A stretch of 8,595 nucleotides of DNA from Oscillospiraceae bacterium (GTDB lineage: Bacteria; Bacillota; Clostridia; Oscillospirales; Acutalibacteraceae), in assembly GCA_902796535.1 (NCBI GenBank), contig CADBPL010000050.1, forward strand, positions 1 through 8,595, in the 5' to 3' direction. Every line of letters starts with the position of its first letter. Position 1 is the first letter of the stretch. The notes beneath the pieces are model-generated. The model saw only the letters and a list, made by a program, of their open reading frames with translations, was not told the origin of the DNA and did not search any database. The position numbers and the translations under genes are program-made. Below, piece after piece: positions 1-6,180 of the stretch.

Positions 1-900
1 CGCCATGTCGTTTTCTTCCATCATAAAGGTGCTGAAGGAGGAATCAACGTCGTTGAGATAATGGGCGTCGCTGTTGCCGAAGGCGGTGATGTTTTTGCCG
101 TAGGGCAGGCACTTCATCAGAAGGTTGTCCCACAAAACGCGGTCATAGCGGGTGGGGGAGTTGTTTTCGTTGAACACCTCCATGCCCAGGCAGGAATCAT
201 AGCCGAGGAGGATGTTGGCGTAATAATCGATGTATTCGGGCTTGAACGAAAGCGAGCGGTCGCCGGCGCCGTGGAACCAGTCGCCCGGGTGGTTGATGAA
301 GGAAACCGCGTCGCCGCCGGTTCTTTCAACCAGACGGACTGCGCCCTCATGGTCGTTTTCAAAACCGAGGTGGTTATTGCCGACGTTTTCCGGCAGGAAG
401 AGGCCGTTGACGTGGCATTTGGTCACCGTCAGGCCGTTGAGCTCGTTGCCGCCGGTCACGCAGGTCATGCCGCGGCCGCGGGGCTTGCCGTTGATGGGGT
501 AGGCGCCGGAGGTGACGCCCTCAAATTCTTCATCGGTCAGGGTGTGAACGGTGTTGCCGATGATGCGCTGATAGGCGTAGAGCGGCAGCTCGACCTGTTT
601 TTCGTTCCAGGCTTTGCCGGTCACGGCGTGCTCGGTCATGGCGAGAAAATCGAACCCCTGCTTGTAATATTCCAGGATCATGTCGCGGAAATCGACCCTG
701 GCGTCGCTGACAAACGAATGCGTGTGCAGGTTGCCCTTGTAGGCGCCCCACGCGTTGTCGCCCGACCAGACAACGTCGGCGTAAGGCGAAACGATGGTGT
801 AGCTGCCCGGGGCGGCGCGGTTCGGCGCCGTTGCGCCGAAGGCAGAGAACGGAACGAGGAACAAAACCGTAAGGACAATACAGAGCAGTTTTTTCTTCAT
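1..900 (-). CDS. Secreted PHP-domain metal-dependent phosphoesterase, C-terminus cut by window edge
   Basis: An open frame of 300 codons runs from the ATG at 900 leftwards to base 1 with no stop, so the C-terminus lies outside. Residues 1-23 form a signal peptide: three lysines, a hydrophobic stretch LLCIVLTVLFLVPFSAFG, then a plausible Ala cleavage site, so the protein is probably exported. The PHP (polymerase and histidinol phosphatase) metal site is visible: HTH at 59-61, Asp66, TEH at 89-91, GNE at 151-153, NHP at 203-205 and SDAH at 277-280. PHP proteins are metal-dependent phosphoesterases with usually a multi-metal site; the substrate cannot be told from sequence. TEH replaces the commoner TDH. 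A GGAGG ribosome binding site lies at 911-915, ten bases from the ATG. It is divergent from the neighbouring operon, so a shared role is possible but unproven. Family call is firm; function is not. Confidence 0.88.
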   Translation of the reverse strand, partial: MKKKLLCIVLTVLFLVPFSAFGATAPNRAAPGSYTIVSPYADVVWSGDNAWGAYKGNLHTHSFVSDARVDFRDMILEYYKQGFDFLAMTEHAVTGKAWNEKQVELPLYAYQRIIGNTVHTLTDEEFEGVTSGAYPINGKPRGRGMTCVTGGNELNGLTVTKCHVNGLFLPENVGNNHLGFENDHEGAVRLVERTGGDAVSFINHPGDWFHGAGDRSLSFKPEYIDYYANILLGYDSCLGMEVFNENNSPTRYDRVLWDNLLMKCLPYGKNITAFGNSDAHYLNDVDSSFSTFMMEENDMA

Positions 901-944
901 TTTCTGGCATCCTCCATCTTGCCGTCAAGGCTGTTTTTTTCGTT

Positions 945-973
945 ATCATAGCACATTTCCCGTTCAGGGTCAA
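945..973 (-). promoter_or_regulatory. Sigma-A type promoter of the PHP gene
   Basis: Read on the minus strand, TTGACC (968-973) and TATGAT (945-950) are separated by exactly 17 bases, close to the TTGACA/TATAAT consensus. It lies about 45 bases upstream of the PHP start codon at 900, and the GGAGG site falls between. Called by eye only. Confidence 0.7.
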
Positions 974-1026
974 GAAAAATGAAGACCCGTCCGGCAAAAA
1001 AACGATAAATAAGCATAAAGAAAAAA

Positions 1027-1056
1027 CACGCCGGAATGACTTGCTTTATTGGCGTG
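1027..1056. repeat. Inverted repeat overlapping the operon promoter, possible operator
   Basis: CACGCC (1027-1032) and GGCGTG (1051-1056) are perfect 6-base inverted arms, 18 bases apart, and they flank and overlap the -35 hexamer at 1041-1046. The arms are about two helical turns apart centre to centre (24 bases), a spacing a dimeric or looping repressor could use. On the minus strand the second arm is followed by six T residues, so a weak terminator is the alternative, but the 18-base loop makes that less likely. A 6-base repeat can also arise by chance. Confidence 0.3.
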
Positions 1057-1069
1057 AATCTGTTACAAT
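1041..1069 (+). promoter_or_regulatory. Sigma-A type promoter of the seven-gene operon
   Basis: TTGCTT (1041-1046) and TACAAT (1064-1069) are separated by 17 bases, 26 bases ahead of the first start codon at 1096. This would give a short leader holding the AAGGA ribosome binding site at 1084-1088. The promoter lies back to back with that of the PHP gene. Confidence 0.7.
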
Positions 1070-1095
1070 GACAAAAAAACTATAAGGATAGATAT

Positions 1096-1707
1096 ATGAA
1101 GGATTCATCTTATGAATATGCGGAGGACATCATCAGCAAAGCGATGATGTTCGCCATTGCGGCGCACAGCGGCCAATACCGCAAGGCGTCGCGGACGCCG
1201 GCCATTATCCACGCCATGGAGGCGGCTGTGATCGCTTCCACCCTGACGACCGATCCGGACGTGATGGCGGCCGCGCTGCTGCACGACACGGTGGAGGACA
1301 CCGACGTGACGCTGGAACAGATCCGAAAAATGTTCGGCGAAAAGATCGCAGCGCTCGTTGCCGGTGAAACGGAGGATAAGCACCGCGAAATGTCGGAAGA
1401 ATCGAGCTGGACGCTGCGCAAGGAAGAATCGCTCGAAGAGCTGAAAAACGCAGAGGATCCCAACGTCAGGATCCTGTGGTTGAGCGATAAGCTGTCGAAT
1501 ATGCGCTCTTTTTATCAGCTTTTTCTCACCGGGGGCGACGGGATGTGGCAGATGTTCAACCAGAAAGACAAAAAAAGGCAGGAATGGTACTACCGCAGCA
1601 TCGCCGAAGCCTTGAAAGATCTGGCGCACACCGCAGCTTATCAGGAATACATCATGCTCACCGATAAAGTGTTCGGAAAGGAGTCAACCCATGAAATCCA
1701 CTCTTAA
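1096..1707 (+). CDS. Small RelA/SpoT-type HD hydrolase (alarmone-hydrolase-like)
   Basis: The 203-residue protein is a single HD domain of the class found in RelA/SpoT hydrolases and stand-alone small alarmone hydrolases (Mesh1-like). The hydrolase set known from Rel enzymes can be matched in order: Arg29 in YRKAS, His39 in IIHA, HDTVED at 63-68 (metal-binding His-Asp plus Glu67 and Asp68), a VAGETEDK stretch at 88-95, and Asp131 with Asn135 in SDKLSNMR (LADRLHNMR in typical Rel). No synthetase, TGS or ACT domain follows, and the length suits a stand-alone hydrolase. The likely role is removal of the 3'-diphosphate of (p)ppGpp or a related nucleotide in the cytoplasm. It heads the operon with AAGGA at 1084-1088, and its end overlaps the next gene by 17 bases, suggesting coupling. 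The HD fold is firm; the exact substrate is inferred. Confidence 0.85.
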   Translation: MKDSSYEYAEDIISKAMMFAIAAHSGQYRKASRTPAIIHAMEAAVIASTLTTDPDVMAAALLHDTVEDTDVTLEQIRKMFGEKIAALVAGETEDKHREMSEESSWTLRKEESLEELKNAEDPNVRILWLSDKLSNMRSFYQLFLTGGDGMWQMFNQKDKKRQEWYYRSIAEALKDLAHTAAYQEYIMLTDKVFGKESTHEIHS

Positions 1708-2851
1708 CGACGGCATCCTCACCATTTTTCTGGAGGGTCATATCGATTCGGCAAACGCCGCGGGAATTGAAAAAGAGATCAATGAGATCCTTGCGGCAAA
1801 CAGCCCGAAAAACGTCATCCTCGACGCGGAAAACCTCACCTATATTTCTTCCGTCGGCCTGCGCATCATCCTCCGGCTCAGGAAACAGTTCCGCGATCTG
1901 ACGATCACAAACGTCGTTTCAGACGTCTATGAAGTGCTGGAAATGACCGGCTTCACCGAAATGATGGATATTCAAAAGGCGTACCGCCGCCTGTCCATCG
2001 AGGGCTGCGAAATGATCGGTCAGGGCTCCAACGGCGTGGTTTACCGCCTGGATCCCGACACCATCATCAAGGTTTACCGCAACCCCGACAGCCTGCCCGA
2101 CATCCACCGCGAACGGGAGCTGGCGCGCAAAGCGTTCGTTATGGGCATTCCCACGGCCATTCCCTACGACGTGGTCAAGGTCGGCAACAGTTACGGCTCG
2201 GTCTTTGAGCTGCTCAACGCCAGATCCTTTTCCAAGATCGTCAAGGCCGATCCGTCCAAACTGGATGAAACGGTCGATGAATTCGTCAAGCTCCTCAGGC
2301 AGATCCATTCCACCGCTGTCAAGCCGGGCGAAATGCCCCGCATGAAAGAGGTTGCGCTGCGCTGGGCGCAGGATCTGAAAGGCGCGCTGCCCGAGGCGGA
2401 AGCCGAAAAGCTGATCGCCCTGATCGAGGCGGTGCCGGAACGTGACACCATGCTGCACGGTGATTACCATTTCAACAACGTCATGGTGCAGAACGGCGAG
2501 GTGCTTTTGATCGATATGGATACGCTTTGCGTCGGTCACCCCGTGTTTGAATTCGGCTCCGTCTTTCTGGCCAACAAGGGCTTTGGCGAGCTGGATCATT
2601 CCGTCACCGAAAAATTCCTCGGCATTCCTTATGAGCTTACGTTACAGATCTGGCGCAAGACGCTGGAAAAATACTTCGACACGACCGATGACGCCGCTGT
2701 CGCCGCCTATGAAAACAAAGCAATGGTGCTCGGCTACACGCGTCTGCTGCGCCGCACCATCCGCCGCGATCCGGAAAACACCGAGTTGATCAACCACTGC
2801 AAGCAGTGCCTGAGCGATCTGCTCACCAAGGTCGATTCTTTGAATTTTTGA
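1691..2851 (+). CDS. STAS domain fused to an aminoglycoside/choline-kinase-fold phosphotransferase
   Basis: A 386-residue, two-domain protein. Residues 1-97 are a STAS domain (anti-sigma-factor-antagonist type): DGILTIFLEGHID at 7-19, the switch-serine motif YISSVGLR at 51-58, and EVLEMTGF at 81-88. It resembles the separate STAS protein at 3339-3635. Residues about 105-370 form an APH/choline-kinase-like domain: Gly-rich loop GQGSNGVVYRL at 110-120, Lys127 in IIKVYR, a helix with Glu141/Glu143, catalytic HGDYHFNN at 256-263, and IDMD at 274-277 for metal binding. All key kinase residues are present, so activity is expected. Families of this fold phosphorylate small molecules (aminoglycosides, choline, sugars), less often proteins; the substrate is unknown. 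AAAGGAG at 1678-1683 sits seven bases before the ATG. I infer that phosphorylation of Ser53/Ser54 by the next gene's kinase controls the fused kinase. An antibiotic-resistance role is not indicated. Confidence 0.88.
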   Translation: MKSTLNDGILTIFLEGHIDSANAAGIEKEINEILAANSPKNVILDAENLTYISSVGLRIILRLRKQFRDLTITNVVSDVYEVLEMTGFTEMMDIQKAYRRLSIEGCEMIGQGSNGVVYRLDPDTIIKVYRNPDSLPDIHRERELARKAFVMGIPTAIPYDVVKVGNSYGSVFELLNARSFSKIVKADPSKLDETVDEFVKLLRQIHSTAVKPGEMPRMKEVALRWAQDLKGALPEAEAEKLIALIEAVPERDTMLHGDYHFNNVMVQNGEVLLIDMDTLCVGHPVFEFGSVFLANKGFGELDHSVTEKFLGIPYELTLQIWRKTLEKYFDTTDDAAVAAYENKAMVLGYTRLLRRTIRRDPENTELINHCKQCLSDLLTKVDSLNF

Positions 2852-2868
2852 TTACATTACATTATCAA
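2840..2868 (+). promoter_or_regulatory. Possible weak internal promoter ahead of the RsbW-like gene
   Basis: TTGAAT (2840-2845) and TATCAA (2863-2868) are 17 bases apart, each matching four of six consensus positions, in an AT-rich gap of 38 bases inside an otherwise GC-rich operon. It would allow the kinase, STAS, transporter and later genes to be transcribed apart from the first two. AT-rich gaps often give such matches by chance. Confidence 0.25.
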
Positions 2869-2889
2869 AATAAAAAAGGGGGGATCCTT

Positions 2890-3297
2890 TTGCCACAGAT
2901 CACGGTCAAAGCGGCGATCGAAAATCTTCCGGCCGTCACGTCGTTCGTTGACGAAATGCTGGAAGCGAACGGTTGCGGCATGAAAGCGCTGATGCAGCTC
3001 AACATTGCCGTCGACGAGCTGTTCAGCAACATTGCGCACTATGCCTACCCCGGCGGTGCGGGGGAAGTGACGGTGACCGCTGCGTTTGACGCGCCGCAGC
3101 GCCTGTTTGTGCTGACCTTCACCGACAGCGGCATTCCCTACAATCCGTTAGACCGGGAAGACCCCGACATCACGCTTTCCGCAGAAGAAAGGCAGATCGG
3201 CGGTCTGGGCATCATGATGGTGCGCAAGACCATGGACGGCATGACCTATGAATATACCGACGGTCACAATATTCTGACGATTTCCAAAAAAATATGA
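2890..3297 (+). CDS. RsbW/SpoIIAB-like anti-sigma factor serine kinase (ATP-binding protein)
   Basis: This 135-residue protein is a GHKL-fold ATPase of the RsbW family, which phosphorylates STAS partners on serine and, when free, binds a target protein. The ATP-binding boxes are intact: N box DELFSN with Glu43 and Asn47, G1 box DSGIP at 79-83, and G2 box GGLG at 104-107. The start chosen is TTG at 2890, because AGGGGGG (2877-2883) lies six bases upstream; a longer reading from 2806 would run inside the previous gene. It is flanked on both sides by STAS-bearing proteins, its expected substrates. In classical operons the antagonist gene precedes the kinase and a sigma factor follows; here the STAS gene follows and no sigma factor gene is seen, so its binding target is open. 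Domain assignment is firm, start fairly firm. Confidence 0.88.
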   Translation: MPQITVKAAIENLPAVTSFVDEMLEANGCGMKALMQLNIAVDELFSNIAHYAYPGGAGEVTVTAAFDAPQRLFVLTFTDSGIPYNPLDREDPDITLSAEERQIGGLGIMMVRKTMDGMTYEYTDGHNILTISKKI

Positions 3298-3317
3298 GGC
3301 AATTCCGCAGGAATGCC
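3298..3317 (+). other. Intercistronic hairpin
   Basis: Directly after the stop codon at 3295-3297, GGCAATTCC (3298-3306) can pair with GGAATGCC (3310-3317) around a GCA loop, with one bulged A. No T run follows, so it is not a standard terminator. It could affect mRNA stability or the relative output of the kinase and the STAS protein. The next ribosome binding site, AGAGG at 3326-3330, lies outside the stem. Confidence 0.45.
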
Positions 3318-3338
3318 TGAGATACAGAGGTAATAAAA

Positions 3339-3635
3339 ATGAATATTAGTAAAACCTTTAAAGACGGCGCTCTCACGATTGCTCTGCAGGGCCGCCTGGA
3401 CACCACCACCGCGCCGCTGCTCGAGCAGGAGCTGCAGGCCAGCCTTGACGGCGTGACCGCGCTGCGCTTTGATTTTGCGCAGCTGGAATATATTTCTTCC
3501 GCCGGTCTGCGCGTTTTGCTCACGTCGCAAAAGCAGATGAACAAACAGGGCACCATGGTGGTCTGCAACGTGAACGAAACCATCGGCGAGGTGTTTGAGA
3601 TCACGGGCTTCAGCGACGTGCTGACGATCGAATGA
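3339..3635 (+). CDS. Stand-alone STAS protein, RsbV/SpoIIAA-type anti-anti-sigma switch
   Basis: A 98-residue single STAS domain, the usual length of an anti-sigma-factor antagonist. Conserved blocks are DGALTIALQGRLD at 9-21, YISSAGLR at 51-58 and EVFEITGF at 84-91. In this group the residue just before Gly-Leu is Ala, where SpoIIAA has its phosphorylated Ser, so the acceptor is probably Ser54 (or Ser53), one step earlier. The kinase encoded just upstream should phosphorylate it, and the phosphatase at 6170-8233 should reverse that; the unphosphorylated form would bind the kinase. AGAGG at 3326-3330 precedes the ATG. Its stop overlaps the transporter start as ATGA (3632-3635), and no good ribosome binding site is seen for that gene, which points to translational coupling. 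The call is firm; the downstream target is unknown. Confidence 0.9.
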   Translation: MNISKTFKDGALTIALQGRLDTTTAPLLEQELQASLDGVTALRFDFAQLEYISSAGLRVLLTSQKQMNKQGTMVVCNVNETIGEVFEITGFSDVLTIE

Positions 3636-5425
3636 ACAGAAAAGCGTTTGCTGTTGACAAAAACAGCGATGAAGGAATGCTGTTTGACATATTCAAACGG
3701 TTTTACTTCAGCTCTGTTTTTGCCATTATTTGCAGCTGTCTCGGCTCCATTGTCGGCAACATCGTCATCGGCAATGCGCTGGGCGAGCAAAAGCTGGCAG
3801 TCGTCAGCCTTGTGCTGCCGATTTATTATGTTTTTGCCACCGTCGGCAATCTGGCGGGCATCGGCGGCAGCGCGCTGTGCGCCAAGCAGATCGGACAAAA
3901 CGACAGCGAAGGCTGCCGCAAAACCTTCACGGCAACCTATCTGTTGACCGCGGGGCTTTGCGCGTTGTTTTCGCTGCTTTTCATGCTTGTTCTGCCGCAG
4001 CTGATTAACTGGCTGGGCACGCCCGAAGCGCTGCGGGCGGATGTGGAAGCATATGCCCGCGTTATGGTGCCCGGCGGCGTGTTCATTGCCGGCATCTATT
4101 TGTCGTTCAATATGCTCCGGCTGGACGATAAGCCCGTTGCGACGACGCTCACCTTTGTTATCATGGTGGCCGTGACGGTTTTGCTCGATTTTGCGCTGGT
4201 CAGGCTTGACGTGACCGGCATTTCCATTGCCAACATCGCAGGCTCTGCGGGCGCCACGCTGTTCGGCGTGATCTTCATTGCCGGAAAAAGCCGGACGCTC
4301 GGCTTTGTAAAAATGAGCGCGAGGGAGTTTGGGGCAGCCGCCGCGCAGATCCTCAAGGTCGGCAGCCCGGGCGCGACCGAAAACGCGTCCATTCTTGTCA
4401 AAAGCTATCTGCTCAACCGCCTGATCGTGGCGATGGTCGGCTCGGCCGCCCTGTCGTCGCTGTCGGTGGTCAATTCCGTCAATTCATTTTCGCTGTCGAT
4501 CACCGCGGGCTGTGCCGGCGCGCTCGTGCCGCTGCTCAGCGTTTTTGCCGCCGAGCGCGACACGGTCAGCATGCGCCGCACCGTGCGCGCCGCCCTGCGC
4601 GTGAGTCTGGTGCTGCTTGCGGTTTTCACCGCAATCGTGTTCGTTTTCGCGCCGCAGATCGCGCGCTTGTTCGGCATTGTGGACGGCGCGCGCGAAGCCG
4701 CAGGGGCCGTGCGTCTGTTTGCCCTGTCCCTGCCGCTGGCGCTGGCGGCAAACGTGCTGATTTATCTGCACCTGGCCAATAACCACACGGCGCTGGCGAA
4801 CACGCTGACGCTGTTCCACAGCCTGATCTGGGCGGTCGGATGCGCTTTCCTGCTGATGAAGGGCTTTGGCGAAACGGGGCTTTGGCTGTCGTTTACCGCC
4901 TGCGAAGCGGCCACGCTGCTTCTGGCTGTGCTTTTGCACGCTCTGGCGCGCCGCAGGAACCCCGATCTTTCGCCTGTGTTGCTGATCGACACAAAATACG
5001 AAAAGAGCGGCTCCTCCATTGCAATGTGCATCCCCGACACGGAGGAGGGGATCACCGACGCACTGCAGCAGCTGGAGGCGTTTTGCGAGCAGAACGAGCT
5101 GCCGCCCAAGCGTCAGATGCTCATTACCCTTTCGATGGATGAAATGATGCATCTTGCCATGAGCTATTCCACCAGTGAATCCCGGCGGCACATCATCAGC
5201 CTGCGCGTGCTCATCAACCCCGGTGTGCTGGTTCTGCGCCTGCGCTATGACGGCAAGCAGTTCAACCCCATCGCGTATTATGAAGAAAAGAAAAGCGACT
5301 CGCAGGATATCGACGCCATGCTGGCGCTGGCCGATATGCTCGGCATGAAGCTGGTCACCGACACCTGCGACGTAGTCGATTACCGGGAAACCTTCGGTAT
5401 CAACAATTTAACGGTAATCATTTGA
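3632..5425 (+). CDS. MATE-family transporter with C-terminal degenerate RsbW-like ATPase domain
   Basis: A 597-residue protein, well above the roughly 450 usual for MATE carriers. Residues about 20-442 are very hydrophobic with about twelve membrane segments and MATE-like features such as VVSLVLPIYYVFATVGNLAGIGGSA-type helices near 57-82 and a similar second half. These carriers export drugs or metabolites using Na+ or H+ gradients. Residues about 460-597 form a soluble domain that aligns with the RsbW-like protein at 2890-3297: MDEMMHLAMSY (502-512) against VDELFSNIAHY, GKQFNP (541-546) against GIPYNP, LGMKLV (570-575) against LGIMMV, and NNLTV near the end against NILTI. The N-box Glu504 remains, but Asn becomes Leu508, the G1 Asp becomes Tyr539, and the first G2 Gly becomes Met569. 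ATP binding and kinase activity are therefore doubtful, and a STAS-docking role is my inference. Start is coupled by ATGA overlap with the STAS gene. No frameshift is seen; the fusion is one continuous frame. Confidence 0.87.
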   Translation: MNRKAFAVDKNSDEGMLFDIFKRFYFSSVFAIICSCLGSIVGNIVIGNALGEQKLAVVSLVLPIYYVFATVGNLAGIGGSALCAKQIGQNDSEGCRKTFTATYLLTAGLCALFSLLFMLVLPQLINWLGTPEALRADVEAYARVMVPGGVFIAGIYLSFNMLRLDDKPVATTLTFVIMVAVTVLLDFALVRLDVTGISIANIAGSAGATLFGVIFIAGKSRTLGFVKMSAREFGAAAAQILKVGSPGATENASILVKSYLLNRLIVAMVGSAALSSLSVVNSVNSFSLSITAGCAGALVPLLSVFAAERDTVSMRRTVRAALRVSLVLLAVFTAIVFVFAPQIARLFGIVDGAREAAGAVRLFALSLPLALAANVLIYLHLANNHTALANTLTLFHSLIWAVGCAFLLMKGFGETGLWLSFTACEAATLLLAVLLHALARRRNPDLSPVLLIDTKYEKSGSSIAMCIPDTEEGITDALQQLEAFCEQNELPPKRQMLITLSMDEMMHLAMSYSTSESRRHIISLRVLINPGVLVLRLRYDGKQFNPIAYYEEKKSDSQDIDAMLALADMLGMKLVTDTCDVVDYRETFGINNLTVII

Positions 5426-5436
5426 GGATATCATTC

Positions 5437-6180
5437 ATGGTTCAATTTCATTGCGGCACACAGCACATACAGATCCGATCCGCCGCGCCTGCCGATATTG
5501 CGCGGCTGGCGCAGCTTTACCGCAGTGTGCAAATCACGGCGGAGCGCTGCCATGAGCAGCTCAACGCCAAAGACGGTCTTTTTGCCCGGAACGGCGGGAT
5601 GTTCGAGATCAGCCGGGAGGCTGATCTGGAACGCATTCTGAACGATCGGGCGGAAACGCTTCTGGTCGGGGAATACGGCGGCGAGGTCTGCGGCCTGCTT
5701 TGGTTCGGTATGGCGCAGGCGGATACCTTTGCCGATCTGACCCCGCTCCCCGCAAGGCAGGCGGATGCGGCGTGTCTGGCGCAGGCCCGGGCGGCCGGCG
5801 CGTGCGGTTACGCCAAGGAGATCATTTCCGTCGGGGCTGATACCCCGCACGAAATGCCCTACGCGCTGTTTTACGCCATGATGCAGGCCTATATCAAACG
5901 CGGCGTGGCGCTCACTGTCGGCGAGGTTTATGAAATCGATCAATACCGCACGGCGGGTCAGATGTTTGACAGCGGGCTGTTCAATCGGGCGTCTTACCGG
6001 TTCCTGCTCAACTGCGCAGGAGTTGAATTAGGCTGCACCGCGCAAAAACAGGTTGATCTTGATCGTTATTCCGTTTGGAAAACCCCGCACATTCTGCTCT
6101 GGCATACGCAGCAGGCGGCGGCGGCCATCCGGCGGGAGCTGACGAACAGAAAATGGGAGATAGATAGCGATGAAAGCTAA
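5437..6180 (+). CDS. GNAT-like acetyltransferase-fold protein
   Basis: The 247-residue soluble protein shows the layout of a GNAT N-acetyltransferase. The first strand and helix are IQIRSAAPADIARLAQLY (11-28), the hairpin TLLVGEYGGEVCGLLWF is at 74-90, and a strand plus helix lie at 127-155 (KEIISVG, then EMPYALFYAMMQAY). The usual acetyl-CoA loop Q/RxxGxG/A is not obvious, so catalysis is uncertain. ATG at 5437 was chosen because GAGGAT (5424-5429) lies seven bases upstream; an in-frame TTG at 5422 has no such support. It starts 11 bases after the transporter gene and overlaps the phosphatase gene by 11 bases. If active it may modify a small molecule handled by the kinase or transporter; no substrate can be named. 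A structural or regulatory GNAT relative is the alternative. Confidence 0.6.
   Translation: MVQFHCGTQHIQIRSAAPADIARLAQLYRSVQITAERCHEQLNAKDGLFARNGGMFEISREADLERILNDRAETLLVGEYGGEVCGLLWFGMAQADTFADLTPLPARQADAACLAQARAAGACGYAKEIISVGADTPHEMPYALFYAMMQAYIKRGVALTVGEVYEIDQYRTAGQMFDSGLFNRASYRFLLNCAGVELGCTAQKQVDLDRYSVWKTPHILLWHTQQAAAAIRRELTNRKWEIDSDES

Noticed and set aside
61..951. Plus-strand open frame of 296 codons
   Set aside because: It is antisense to the PHP phosphoesterase, which has the signal peptide, metal motifs, promoter and ribosome binding site; the plus-strand translation is Val/Ala/Gly-rich with no motif.
1691..2851. Aminoglycoside resistance gene
   Set aside because: The kinase fold is shared by many small-molecule kinases; the STAS fusion and regulatory neighbours point elsewhere, and no feature specific to a known resistance enzyme was recognised.
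2806..2889. Longer N-terminus for the RsbW-like protein starting at 2806
   Set aside because: It would overlap the STAS-kinase gene by 46 bases and add residues not needed by the fold; the strong G-rich ribosome binding site at 2877-2883 supports the TTG at 2890.
4484..5191. Minus-strand open frame of 235 codons
   Set aside because: Antisense to the MATE-RsbW fusion; Gln/Arg/His-rich translation with no motif or ribosome binding site.
5422..5436. TTG start for the GNAT-like gene at 5422
   Set aside because: The GAGGAT site at 5424-5429 lies inside that extension and is correctly spaced for the ATG at 5437.
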